Shown piece by piece: positions 14,082 through 23,314 of a stretch of DNA of 26,153 nucleotides. The position numbers were made by a program, and so were the translations under genes. The stretch's first letter is position 1; the number at the start of each line of letters is the position of its first letter. Below the pieces are notes generated by a model. It did not search any database and was not told where the DNA came from. It was given only the letters and a program-made list of their open reading frames with translations. Origin of the DNA: Candidatus Electronema nielsenii (lineage in GTDB: Bacteria; Desulfobacterota; Desulfobulbia; Desulfobulbales; Desulfobulbaceae); the NCBI GenBank assembly GCA_026122915.1, contig JAGIXO010000013.1, positions 1-26,153 on the forward strand, given 5' to 3'.

Positions 14082-15253
14082 TTCACACTCAATCATTCAC
14101 CGTTACCCAACCTACCCGTATCCGCTTCGGTGTCGGTGCCGTCAACGAACTCGGCAGCACGGTGAAGGAGTTCAAGGGCAGCAAGGTACTGCTGGTTATT
14201 GATCCCGGTTTAGTCAAGGCAGGAATGCTGCCTAAGCTCACCGCGCCACTGGAGCAGGAGCAGCTTTCTTTTGTTGTTTATGACCAAATTGACCCAGAAC
14301 CGGGCTTGAAGCTGGCCGACCAAGCCTATGCCATTGCCAAAGAATCAGGCTGCGACTGCGTGATCGGCGCGGGCGGCGGCTCGGCAATGGATGTAGCGAA
14401 AGCGGTGTCCATCCTACTGACTAACGGCGGCAACGCAGCGGATTACCTCGGTCTGGGCTTGATTAAAAAAGCGGGTGTGCCGAAAATCATGGTGCCCACC
14501 TCAGCAGGCACTGGTGCGGAAGTGACCTTCACCGCCGTTTTCATTAACGAAGAAACCGGCTCCAAAGGCGGCATGAACGGCGACCCGCTTTACCCGGACG
14601 CAGCTATTCTTGACCCAGAGTTAACAATCAGCCTGCCGCCCAAAGTTACGGCCTACACTGGCATTGACGCGCTTACTCATGCGCTGGAGGCATATACCTC
14701 CACTCAAGCGCACGTGCTTTCCGAAATGTATTCGCTGGAGGCGATCAGTTTGATTGCCGAAAACCTACCAGCGGCCTGCGCACATGGCGGCAATATAGAG
14801 GCAAGATCAGCCATGCTGATGGGTTCGCTACTTGGCGGCAAAGCACTGGCTATCGCTGGAGTTGGGCTGGTTCATGCAATGGCCTATCCGCTGGGCGGCA
14901 TGTTTGGTATTCCGCACGGCTTGGCTAACGCGGTGCTGCTACCCTATGTGGTGCAGTACAATCTGCCCGGCAATTTGAAAAAATTTGCAACCTTGGCCGA
15001 GGTACTGGGCCAGAATACTGACGGGCTATCCTTGCGCGAGGCGGCCCAGCTTTGCGTTGATGCCCTCTTTGACCTCAATGCTGACGTGGGCATTCCGGCC
15101 ACGCTGGAAGAGCTGGATATTCCGGCGGACAAAATTCCAGAAATGGCCAAAATTGCTCTGACTGTGGCACGACCTGTGGCTAACAATCCCCGCAGACCGA
15201 CGCTGGATGAGGTCATTGCCCTGTACGAGCAGGCGTGGCGACCTGCTGCCTGA
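14078..15253 (+). CDS. Iron-dependent (group III) alcohol dehydrogenase
   Basis: 391 residues, full length for the Fe-ADH family. GAGGGSAMDVAK (98-108) is the NAD(P)-binding loop, and PTSAGTGAEVT (140-150) is the family signature. The metal ligands are D197, H201 (DALTHALEAY), H266 (LVHAMAYPLGG) and H280 (GIPHGLANAVLLP). The enzyme interconverts primary alcohols or diols and aldehydes with NAD(P)H in the cytoplasm; ethanol, lactaldehyde or butanol-type substrates cannot be told apart here. AAGGA before ATG 14078 lies inside the mobB end (4-nt overlap). It is the last gene of the kinase-mobB-adh coupled set; a 69-nt gap then separates it from kinase 2. Confidence 0.95.
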   Translation: MIHTQSFTVTQPTRIRFGVGAVNELGSTVKEFKGSKVLLVIDPGLVKAGMLPKLTAPLEQEQLSFVVYDQIDPEPGLKLADQAYAIAKESGCDCVIGAGGGSAMDVAKAVSILLTNGGNAADYLGLGLIKKAGVPKIMVPTSAGTGAEVTFTAVFINEETGSKGGMNGDPLYPDAAILDPELTISLPPKVTAYTGIDALTHALEAYTSTQAHVLSEMYSLEAISLIAENLPAACAHGGNIEARSAMLMGSLLGGKALAIAGVGLVHAMAYPLGGMFGIPHGLANAVLLPYVVQYNLPGNLKKFATLAEVLGQNTDGLSLREAAQLCVDALFDLNADVGIPATLEELDIPADKIPEMAKIALTVARPVANNPRRPTLDEVIALYEQAWRPAA

Positions 15254-15322
15254 TTCGGGCCAACGAGAAAACTTCAGCCGTGTCGGTCCTTTTTCCTTTA
15301 CAAGAAAAAGGATGCGCCTACA

Positions 15323-18300
15323 ATGTACAGTCAGCAGAGATCGTCGCCTTCTTGGGTAGCGGAACGGCAGCGTTCCTCTGCCGAGACATACGCCAGCATG
15401 AAGAAAAACAGCACATTATTCATTCGCTACGCCATGATGGCGGCAGGTCTGGTCGGATTAGTCCTTCTGGGCGGGATGTTTGTTGTCTATAATCACCGGC
15501 AGCATCTTGCCCAAGATGTTAAGATTTATCGTTACGCCTTGGCGCAAGAGGCTGAGGCTCTTCGCCAGACTTACAATCAGCTGATCAGCATTTCCAATCT
15601 CTTAGTCAAAAATCCGGTGGTGATTAACTCATTAGACCGGCATTTGAACGGACAGAAAGCCACCGAAATTGCTACAGGTATGGTGGACAGAAATCTGGAG
15701 GCCATTGCTGCGATTGAGAACGTTTCCTCGGTCTTCCTCGTTAGCTTAGATGGAGCCTGTCTCTATTCCAGCCAAAAAGAGCAGGTAGGGAAAAATTACA
15801 GCGAGAGCAATTACGTCCGCAACACGCTCAGAACCGGCAGCGGCCTCTATGCGATGATGAATGTCGCCTCAGGTCGCACTGGTTTGTATTATGCCCAAGC
15901 GATCAAAAACGGCAGTCTGAGAATTGGCGTAGCCGTGTTAGAAATCAGGCCAAGTTTCTTCTATCTTCATTCGTTTACTACTCCTTTCACCGAAGAAACG
16001 CCCCAGCCTTCAGATGTCCGCATCGGCCTGAGTACAGACAGCAACATCTTGCTCAACACCACAGAAGGATCGTTGGTTTCAATCCAACCGCTGCCCGACG
16101 ATTTTTTACCAAAGGCCATGCCCCCGCAGTCTGTGATTCAATCGTTAAATTTTCCTAACTACAACAAAGAGGCACTGATCAGATCCGGCTTCCTTAAACT
16201 AAAAAGCGACACCGGTAGCACATATTATTTTTTTCACCAATCTATTGTTAGCAGAAGCCTTTCTCTGATCCATGTGATCAGCAAGGACTGGTTTCATCGC
16301 AACTATCATCCTGCCTCATCTGATTATTCTGGCTACTTGATCATGCTCGGCGGGATGCTCTCGGTCATGCTTGGCCTGCTTTGGATGGTCAACCGACGGC
16401 ACGGCCAAGTTTTACTGACTGCGGAAACTCTTAAAAACGAAGCAGAGCAGCGGATTGTAGATAAGGAAAAATATGAAGCGATCATCAACCGCAACCCACA
16501 GGGTTTCTGGCTGAACGATTTTACTTCAGGCATCATTCTGGAGGTCAACCAGAGCCTTTGCCAGCTGCTGGGTCTTGAGGCCGAAGATATCGTCGGACAT
16601 TATCCTGATGAGTTCATCATCCGCAGTGAAGAGGAAAATACCTACACTGAAAGCAGATACCAAGGCGACATCTCCTGCGAAGGAAAACTGCGGCTGCGCA
16701 GCGGCCAAGTTGCTAATGTGCTGATCAACTCCTCCTGCATCTTGGTGCCTAATTATGCGGACAGAATTTGTTTCTCCTTCTTTGCTGATATCTCCGAGCG
16801 AAAAAAAGAGCAGGAACAGCTTTTTCTCTTTTCGCAAGCAGTAGAGCAAAGCACCAGTGCCATTGTCATCACCGACCAGTACGCCTGTATTGCCTATGTT
16901 AACTCAGCTTTTACCGAACTGACCGGCTGGAGTCGAGATGAAATTCATGGCACTGATCCCGCTCTCTTGACCGCAGGCGAACGTGATACCGCTCTCAGTC
17001 AAGAAATTTGGCAAAAAATCACCAATGGCGGGACGTGGAAGGGATTCCTCCTTAGTCGAAAAAAAGACGGCTCAACCTATTGGGAGGGGCAGACCGTCTG
17101 TCCATTATATGATGATAAAGGCCGAATCACCTATTATCTTGCCATTAAGAACGACATCACCCATCGGTTAGAGCTGGAACGAAAATTCAAGGCGCAGTTG
17201 GCCAAGTTAGAACTGATGGTCGAACATGCGGCTATCGGTATCGCTCATGTAGTGGAGCATCAGTTCGCTTGGGCCAGTCGGGCAGCGGTGGAAATGTTTG
17301 GTTACACGGACTGGGAGGATATTGCTTCGCTGCCCCTTGCCGTGATTTTTGAAAACGAAGAAGCGCATCAAAACACACTCTGCCTTTCGCAGGAACTTTT
17401 TGCCCAAGATCAGATTTTCCATGCCGACCAGCAGATGCGGCGCAGAGACGGTAGCCTGTTCTGGTGTTCACTGACCGGTAAAATCATTGATCCTTTGGCA
17501 CCAGAACAAGGTGCGGTCTGGTTGACCAAGGACATCAGTCGCCAGAAGGAAGAGGAGCGACAACTCCAGTTAGCCAAAGAGCGGGCCGAGCAGGCGAATC
17601 AGGCAAAAAATGATTTTCTTGCCAACATCAGCCATGAAATTCGCACGCCGATGAATGCCATCCTCGGCATGAGCGACTTGGCACTAAAAAGCAACCTGAA
17701 CGAAAAACAGCAGTTGTATATCACTACAGTGAACGAAGCAGCGGCTTCGCTTATGGGTCTGCTGAATGACATTCTTGATTTTTCGAGAATAGAATCGTCC
17801 TCATTCCAGCTGGAGCCTGCACCCTTTGAATTGGAACAAACGGTGAATGATGCAGTACAATCCTTTAGATATCCAGCAGAGAAGAAAGGGCTATGCCTGC
17901 GCTGGGTTATCGAGCCAGATGTCCCGGCTTTTGTTGAAGGAGATGCATTGCGTTTGCAGCAGATTCTTGTTAAGCTGCTCAATAACAGCATAAAATTCAG
18001 CGAGCAGGGACGAGTGGTAGTCCGGGTAGCAGTGCAGGAGCGCGATGCGGAGAACATTGTACTCATGTTCCAAGTCAGTGACAAGGGCATCGGGATTGCC
18101 AAAGATAAACAGGAAACCATTTTTGACCTGTTTGTCCAAGCTGATACCAGTCTCCGCCGCGAAAATTCTGGTACGGGCCTCGGGTTGACCATTTGCCGCA
18201 AGCTCTGCGAATTGATGGGTGGCACGATCAGTGTGGAGAGCGAGCTGGGGCAAGGCAGTGTTTTCACCTTCACAGCACGGTTGAAAAACATCAGCGGCGA

Positions 18301-19201
18301 GGCAGCGGAGGAGATGAAGAATGTTGTGAATCGCATCGGAACGCTGCGTGTTTTAGTGGTTGATGATAACAAAGCTAATCGTCTTCTCGCCACTATTATG
18401 TTACAGAATGATCGTCACCAGATTGTCGAGGCCAACGACGGCGTAGAGGCTCTCAACATGCTGCTGCATCACCAGTTCGATTTAGTGTTGATGGATGTGC
18501 AGATGCCGATCATGGATGGTTTGGCCGCGACCAAGATCATTCGCGCCTGCGAGCAGGAATCGTGCTGTCTGTCTGGCTTGGAGATGCCAGAAGAATTCTG
18601 CGAGGAATTGCATCGCCGCCTGAAAGGTAGTCATCTGCTGATAGTTGCCTTGACCGCTAATAACGTGAAAGAAGACAAGCAACTTTGCTTGGCCGCTGGC
18701 ATGGATGCCTACAACATCAAGCCCTTAGCAATCAATGATATTTATCGGACGGTTCAGCAGTTATACTGCCACCGAAAAAACGCGCTGTCGTCATCAGTCT
18801 GCATGTGCATAGCGGAGCAATCACAGAACAAAGGTGCTGCAATGGTGGAAACGAAAGAAAAAAAGAGCAACAATCTGGTGACAAAAGTTGCCGAACATCT
18901 CAAAAATATATACAGTCTCAACCCAGAGCAGGTAGAGCAGATGGTGCAGATTTCGGCCAGCTCGATCAGCGAGAGTTTAGTCGAGGCTCGGCAGAACGTG
19001 ACCGCAGGTGATCTGGTCGCTCTTTCTGGTCAAGGTCACAAGGTTAAAGGGGTACTGCTCGGTATCGGCCTCAATGAGGAAGCTGAGATAGCCCGACAAA
19101 TTGAATTGAACGGTCGAGAGGGCAAAGAGGTGGATTATAGTTTGCTGATCGACCAACTGGAAGCAAGGATGCAGCCTCTGTTGGCTCTCTGTGGAGACTG
19201 A
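15323..19201 (+). CDS. Hybrid sensor histidine kinase 2 (Cache-like sensor, 3 PAS, HisKA, HATPase, REC, HPt)
   Basis: 1292 residues. Helices at about 33-55 and 338-357 flank a large double-Cache-like sensor containing VFLVSLDGACLYSSQ and YYAQAIKNG segments, probably a ligand-binding domain outside the membrane. Unlike kinase 1 there is no clear HAMP: the second helix leads almost directly into PAS domains at about 380-500, 500-625 and 628-755. HisKA has H771 (NISHEIRTPMN). HATPase_c has NNSIKFS, DKGIGIA and GTGLGLT. REC carries D1058 (LMDVQMPIMDG) with a ~20-residue insert before strand 4 as in kinase 1. The C-terminal HPt has H1239 (GHKVKGVLLGIG). The start has AAGGA about 10 nt upstream; M26 is an alternative. 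Three receiver genes follow at once, the likely targets. Confidence 0.93.
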   Translation: MYSQQRSSPSWVAERQRSSAETYASMKKNSTLFIRYAMMAAGLVGLVLLGGMFVVYNHRQHLAQDVKIYRYALAQEAEALRQTYNQLISISNLLVKNPVVINSLDRHLNGQKATEIATGMVDRNLEAIAAIENVSSVFLVSLDGACLYSSQKEQVGKNYSESNYVRNTLRTGSGLYAMMNVASGRTGLYYAQAIKNGSLRIGVAVLEIRPSFFYLHSFTTPFTEETPQPSDVRIGLSTDSNILLNTTEGSLVSIQPLPDDFLPKAMPPQSVIQSLNFPNYNKEALIRSGFLKLKSDTGSTYYFFHQSIVSRSLSLIHVISKDWFHRNYHPASSDYSGYLIMLGGMLSVMLGLLWMVNRRHGQVLLTAETLKNEAEQRIVDKEKYEAIINRNPQGFWLNDFTSGIILEVNQSLCQLLGLEAEDIVGHYPDEFIIRSEEENTYTESRYQGDISCEGKLRLRSGQVANVLINSSCILVPNYADRICFSFFADISERKKEQEQLFLFSQAVEQSTSAIVITDQYACIAYVNSAFTELTGWSRDEIHGTDPALLTAGERDTALSQEIWQKITNGGTWKGFLLSRKKDGSTYWEGQTVCPLYDDKGRITYYLAIKNDITHRLELERKFKAQLAKLELMVEHAAIGIAHVVEHQFAWASRAAVEMFGYTDWEDIASLPLAVIFENEEAHQNTLCLSQELFAQDQIFHADQQMRRRDGSLFWCSLTGKIIDPLAPEQGAVWLTKDISRQKEEERQLQLAKERAEQANQAKNDFLANISHEIRTPMNAILGMSDLALKSNLNEKQQLYITTVNEAAASLMGLLNDILDFSRIESSSFQLEPAPFELEQTVNDAVQSFRYPAEKKGLCLRWVIEPDVPAFVEGDALRLQQILVKLLNNSIKFSEQGRVVVRVAVQERDAENIVLMFQVSDKGIGIAKDKQETIFDLFVQADTSLRRENSGTGLGLTICRKLCELMGGTISVESELGQGSVFTFTARLKNISGEAAEEMKNVVNRIGTLRVLVVDDNKANRLLATIMLQNDRHQIVEANDGVEALNMLLHHQFDLVLMDVQMPIMDGLAATKIIRACEQESCCLSGLEMPEEFCEELHRRLKGSHLLIVALTANNVKEDKQLCLAAGMDAYNIKPLAINDIYRTVQQLYCHRKNALSSSVCMCIAEQSQNKGAAMVETKEKKSNNLVTKVAEHLKNIYSLNPEQVEQMVQISASSISESLVEARQNVTAGDLVALSGQGHKVKGVLLGIGLNEEAEIARQIELNGREGKEVDYSLLIDQLEARMQPLLALCGD

Positions 19202-19207
19202 AATCAG

Positions 19208-20365
19208 ATGAAATTGATTTTTTGCGAGGAATGCGGCGGGCGGAATAACGTCAAGGACGAGCTGTTGGAGAATATCGACAGTCAGCCGATTGTCTGCCAG
19301 TTCTGCGGTAATGTGATGTCCAAAGAGACGATCATTCCGCATAAGTTTCCGGCAAAAACGATCAACACCCTGCATTATCATTTACTCTTTATTGATGATG
19401 ACGTATTTCATCTCCAGTTGATGAAGAAAACGCTGGAAAAAGAGTACATGGTTTCCATCGCCTCTACTGGCATCCACGGTCTTGATTTGGCGGCGGAGCG
19501 GCAGCCTGACTTGATTTTGCTCGACTTGAATATGCCGGGCATGGACGGTTATGAGGTTTGCAAACGACTCAAGGAAAATCCAGCCACTCGTAAAATTGCA
19601 GTCATTTTTGTCAGCGCACGCGACCGCGAGGACGACGAGTGCCGCGGCTTCAGCCTCGGCGCGGTGGATTACATCAGCAAACCGATCAACCTCCAGATTC
19701 TCAATGCCCGAATTATGGTGCAGCTCCGCATTCGGCAGCTGCTCCAGCAGCAGAAACAGCAGGCGGACAGCATGATTCAGTCTCTCCAGCAAAATAGCAT
19801 GGAAGTTGAGACTGAGCAGGAGCGGCTGAAGCGAGAGAACACAGGTCTGATGGCCATTCTTGACAGCTTGCCAGAAAAAGTGCTGATTGAGGACAAAGGG
19901 CGACGGATATCTTGGGCCAACCGGCTCGCGTTGGAAATGTGCGGAATACAGCTCAACGAGATAGCTGGCCGAAGTAGCGCGGAAATCCTCAGTCGCAGCC
20001 ATGCAGCCTGTGACGAATGTCTGCCCGGCACTGCTCCGCAGCTGCCCCGCTTTGTTCATCTGCCGCTGTTTGACGAGGACGGCGAACCAGAAGGCACGGC
20101 CCATATTCTGTCTGAAGAGAGAGAGCATCCGGCCCAACTGTGCCAAGCAGCGGAATCAGCCATCAACAGCTTTATCGACACGAACCGGCAGGCAATCCGA
20201 GAAAGCCTTGCCACTATCCTGTTCGGCATCGACGCTATCGGCAGTATACTGAGAAACAATAAAGAATTTGAGACAATAGGCCGTCCTGTGATCAAAGCAG
20301 CAGAGCAATTAGACCAAATGGTTTGCTCATTGCTGGATTTTGAACGGCGGGACAAGGACGACTAA
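19208..20365 (+). CDS. Zinc-ribbon, REC and PAS-like signalling protein
   Basis: 385 residues. The N-terminus is a small zinc ribbon with C6/C9 (CEECGG) and C30/C33 (CQFCG). REC follows at about 57-180 with D106 (LLDLNMPGMDG), S136 and K158 (SKPI). A Gln/Glu-rich coiled coil (175-215) leads to a PAS-like domain (about 215-310) containing CDEC. The C-terminal ~70 residues are helical and resemble a dimerisation helix without an HEXXT/P histidine or any ATPase domain. It begins 6 nt after the kinase 2 stop and is surely cotranscribed, so it probably receives phosphate from that kinase. The output is not evident, since there is no DNA-binding or enzymatic domain. The zinc ribbon may bind a protein partner or sense metal or redox state. 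Confidence 0.85.
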   Translation: MKLIFCEECGGRNNVKDELLENIDSQPIVCQFCGNVMSKETIIPHKFPAKTINTLHYHLLFIDDDVFHLQLMKKTLEKEYMVSIASTGIHGLDLAAERQPDLILLDLNMPGMDGYEVCKRLKENPATRKIAVIFVSARDREDDECRGFSLGAVDYISKPINLQILNARIMVQLRIRQLLQQQKQQADSMIQSLQQNSMEVETEQERLKRENTGLMAILDSLPEKVLIEDKGRRISWANRLALEMCGIQLNEIAGRSSAEILSRSHAACDECLPGTAPQLPRFVHLPLFDEDGEPEGTAHILSEEREHPAQLCQAAESAINSFIDTNRQAIRESLATILFGIDAIGSILRNNKEFETIGRPVIKAAEQLDQMVCSLLDFERRDKDD

Positions 20366-20405
20366 TCCGCTCCCTTTTGACCAACTCCTTTCAGCCGCAT
20401 GAAAC

Positions 20406-21098
20406 ATGAAAAATGTGCTTATAGTGGATGATGATCTGGGTTTTCAGCGCTTGCTGGGGATCAGTCTCAAAAAATACAAACAGGATTTTGAAATCATTCT
20501 TTCCAACAACGGCGAGGAGGCTATTGGTGTACTGAATCGCAAGCCGGTTGATCTGATTATTACCGATCTCCAGATGCCAAAAATTGATGGGCTGACGTTG
20601 CTCGCCTACATCAATGACGCATTCCCAAAAACGCCTTGTGTGATCATGACTGCTCACTCCACGCCGGATATCGAGAAGCAGTTCGGGCAAACTGGTCAGT
20701 TGTTGCTGAAGAAACCCTTCACTATCAACAAATTGGTGGAAGCAATTCAGAATGCGCTGGCCAAACCGAAATCAGCGGACGGGATGCTGAAAGGTATTTC
20801 TGTGGCTAATTTTCTCCAGATGATTGCCTTAGAACAGAAGACCTGTCTACTCGAAATCACGGCACCTGATCAGGAAAAAGGCTTTTTCTACATTGAAAAC
20901 GGCGAAGTCTATGATGCAGCTTTTCAAGAACTGACTGGCGAAGAGGCCGCCTACGTCCTGATTGCCGTGGAAGGCGCGAGCATTCGTTTTACCGACATCC
21001 CGGCCAATAAGAAAATGAAAAAGCGCATTCAAGCAAGTCTGATGGCTCTGATCATGGAGGCCATGACCCGCAAGGATGAAACGATTGGTAACTCCTGA
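20406..21098 (+). CDS. Response regulator REC-DUF4388 (PATAN)
   Basis: 230 residues. REC 1-120 with D8-D10, phosphoacceptor D54 (IITDLQMPKIDG), T82 and K103 (KKPF). DUF4388 at about 127-225 opens MLKGISVANFLQMIALEQ, almost the same words as in the regulator at 5468, of which this is a shorter paralogue lacking the roadblock domain. PATAN domains are interaction modules known from cyanobacterial phototaxis regulators and delta-proteobacterial response regulators. The last 23 nt overlap the start of the downstream diguanylate cyclase gene, implying tight coupling. Confidence 0.9.
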   Translation: MKNVLIVDDDLGFQRLLGISLKKYKQDFEIILSNNGEEAIGVLNRKPVDLIITDLQMPKIDGLTLLAYINDAFPKTPCVIMTAHSTPDIEKQFGQTGQLLLKKPFTINKLVEAIQNALAKPKSADGMLKGISVANFLQMIALEQKTCLLEITAPDQEKGFFYIENGEVYDAAFQELTGEEAAYVLIAVEGASIRFTDIPANKKMKKRIQASLMALIMEAMTRKDETIGNS

Positions 21099-22830
21099 AC
21101 CGGCGGCGGTACACGCCCGCAGTGTTGACGAAACTCCCTCCTATATCTTGATCGTTGATGACCGGCACAGCGATCTCCGTCTGTTAGAGGCCATACTCAA
21201 AGGCCACGGCTACCGTTCGCTGTCCCTCACCAACCCCACCAAGGTGTTGAAGCAGTGCCACGCCGAGCCACCAGAAATCATTCTGTTGGATATCAGTATG
21301 CCGGAGTTAGACGGCTTTCAGGTCTGTGCCCAGCTCAAGGCTGATCCGCAGTTAGCCGATATTCCGGTGCTGTTTCTCACTGCCATGCGCGATGTGGCCA
21401 ACCGGATACGCGGTTTTAAAGCAGGTGGTTCGGATTTTCTGATTAAGCCCTACGAGCCGTCAGAGCTGATCGCTCGGGTTTCTACTCATATCAAGCTGCG
21501 CAAGATTCAGCTTGAATTAGCCGGGCGTAATCAAGAACTCAAAGAGAAAATCAGCGATTTAGAACGTACTCACGCGGCCTTGCTCAAGAGTGAAGCTCGC
21601 ACCGAGGCAGTGTTGAACAACGCGGGCGTGTGCATCGGCGTGTTAGATGTCGGCTGCACGTACCAGAAAGTCAACGGCATGTACGCACAGATTTTTGGCT
21701 ACACGCCAGAAGAGTTCCGTTCCATGCGGCTCTGGGATATTCTCCACCCAGATTTTGCCGACCAAGCTCAAGAGACGGTTGCCCGGCTCCGTGGCGGCGA
21801 GTTAGAACAGCATTATGCGGACAAAGTTTTTGTTCGCAAGGATGGAACTCAGTTTCCCGGCGGCCATTGGCTCAGTCCGCAGCGGGATAGTGACGGCAGG
21901 TGTAGCGGCTTTGTCTGCGTGATCAGTGATTTAACAAAGCAGAAAGAGGCGGAGTACAAGCTGCGACTCGCGCATACCGTTTTTGAAACCAGCTCTGAAG
22001 GAATGTTGGTCACAGATGCAAACAATTGCATTATCATGGTCAATCCGGCCTTCACTGCTATCACTGGCTACCGGAGCGAAGAGGTTATTGGGCGACAGCC
22101 TTCGTTTCAACATTCTGAACGTCATGATCAAGAATTCTACCACCAAATGTGGAATGAGCTATTAGTCAACGGTCGGTGGCAGGGAGAAATCTGGAATTGC
22201 CGTCGGAACGGGGATATCTATCCTCTCTGGCTGTCCATCGCCCTGATCCGCAATCAGGAAGGCAGCATAGTTAATCATGTTGCCCTGTTCTGCGACATCA
22301 GCGAGCGAAAAAAGGCTGAGGAAATCCTTCGTTATCAAGCCATGCACGATCCGCTGACCAAGCTGCCCAACCGGGCTATGTTTGATGAGCGGCTGCGCGG
22401 CGCGTTGTCGCGCGCCAAGCGGAAGAAGAAGTTAGTCGCCCTGCTTTATTTAGATTTGGACAATTTCAAGACTGTCAACGATACCCTTGGCCATTTGGCT
22501 GGAGACCGCTTCCTGCAATTGGTCGCGGAAACCATGCAATCCTGTTTGCGGGCTGAAGACATGGCAGCGCGGCTCGGTGGTGATGAATTCTGCGCTATTT
22601 TGGAGGATGTCAGCTCAATCAACCAAGCAACGGGCATTGCCGAACGCATCATCACCGAACTCGGCAGCCTTGATTGCTTTCCTGACGGCTGCGGCCTGCG
22701 TACCAGTATTGGCATTGCCGTTTATCCCAACCACGGCATTGACGCGGAGAGTCTGCTTCGCTGCGCTGACCACGCCATGTACACAGCCAAACGACTCGGC
22801 AAAGGCCGCTGTCAGATGGCGCACGAGTAG
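21076..22830 (+). CDS. Response regulator diguanylate cyclase (REC-PAS-PAS-GGDEF)
   Basis: 584 residues, cytoplasmic. REC about 20-145 with D72 (LLDISMPELDG) and K144 region (IKPYEPSE). A coiled coil is followed by PAS domains at about 175-290 and 297-410. The GGDEF domain (about 415-584) has an intact GGDEF at 501-505 and an RAED inhibitory I-site at 492-495, exactly five residues upstream. It should be an active diguanylate cyclase with c-di-GMP product feedback. The start lies inside the preceding gene and no later Met precedes REC, so the 23-nt overlap is real. It has no EAL domain. It is the last gene of the plus-strand signalling series and converges with the GNAT gene 12 nt away, with no obvious terminator between. 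Confidence 0.94.
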   Translation: MKRLVTPEPAAVHARSVDETPSYILIVDDRHSDLRLLEAILKGHGYRSLSLTNPTKVLKQCHAEPPEIILLDISMPELDGFQVCAQLKADPQLADIPVLFLTAMRDVANRIRGFKAGGSDFLIKPYEPSELIARVSTHIKLRKIQLELAGRNQELKEKISDLERTHAALLKSEARTEAVLNNAGVCIGVLDVGCTYQKVNGMYAQIFGYTPEEFRSMRLWDILHPDFADQAQETVARLRGGELEQHYADKVFVRKDGTQFPGGHWLSPQRDSDGRCSGFVCVISDLTKQKEAEYKLRLAHTVFETSSEGMLVTDANNCIIMVNPAFTAITGYRSEEVIGRQPSFQHSERHDQEFYHQMWNELLVNGRWQGEIWNCRRNGDIYPLWLSIALIRNQEGSIVNHVALFCDISERKKAEEILRYQAMHDPLTKLPNRAMFDERLRGALSRAKRKKKLVALLYLDLDNFKTVNDTLGHLAGDRFLQLVAETMQSCLRAEDMAARLGGDEFCAILEDVSSINQATGIAERIITELGSLDCFPDGCGLRTSIGIAVYPNHGIDAESLLRCADHAMYTAKRLGKGRCQMAHE

Positions 22831-22842
22831 GGAGAAATTCAC

Positions 22843-23310
22843 TTATTTTTCCAGCAAATGAGCAAGAACGCCACTTTTAGCAAGTGCCGCCCGCCTGTAA
22901 TGAAGAATACCGCCAGTCTCGCGCTCGAAGGTCATGCCTGCCCGTTCAGCAATTCGAGCAGAGGCAAGATTATCGACTTTTACTTCAGCCCCGATCGGTT
23001 CGGCGATTAGGCAGGCCAGCAATACAGCCATCCGCGTTGCTATTCCCTGCCCTCTCACTTCGGGAGCTGTTGTCCATGATAGCTCCCACACATCTTCTAC
23101 AAGATCGGCGCGAATAGTGCCAACGGGAACACCGTTTTCTTCAGCTATGAATAGTCTGCAAGCGGGATTGGTCAATTTTCGCCGCAACCAAGCCATATGT
23201 TCGTCTCTCCCTACTTCAGCTGTGCTGTGGCTAGCTTTTCTTGTCTCTTGGTCATTACGCCATGTCAAAAGCATGTCCGCATCTTGCATAACAACTGATC
23301 TTAACATCAT
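22843..23310 (-). CDS. GNAT-family N-acetyltransferase
   Basis: 155 residues with one GNAT domain. The acetyl-CoA pyrophosphate loop is RGQGIAT at 86-92. The N-terminal section (LTWRNDQETRKASHS, then EHMAWLRRKL) recalls the PseH/RimJ-like subgroup that acetylates amino sugars or protein N-termini, and the C-terminus has VKVDNLASARIAERAGM, where a residue is normally conserved in contact with CoA. The substrate cannot be told. AAGGA lies about 10 nt upstream of ATG 23310, and the HD gene stops only 4 nt before it, so it is the last gene of a prmC-HD-GNAT operon. Confidence 0.85.
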   Translation of the reverse strand: MMLRSVVMQDADMLLTWRNDQETRKASHSTAEVGRDEHMAWLRRKLTNPACRLFIAEENGVPVGTIRADLVEDVWELSWTTAPEVRGQGIATRMAVLLACLIAEPIGAEVKVDNLASARIAERAGMTFERETGGILHYRRAALAKSGVLAHLLEK

Positions 23311-23314
23311 AAAT

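Noticed and set aside
17599..18393. 264-codon open frame on the minus strand
   Set aside because: Antisense to the HisKA/HATPase part of hybrid kinase 2. Ser/Arg-rich translation with no recognisable domain.
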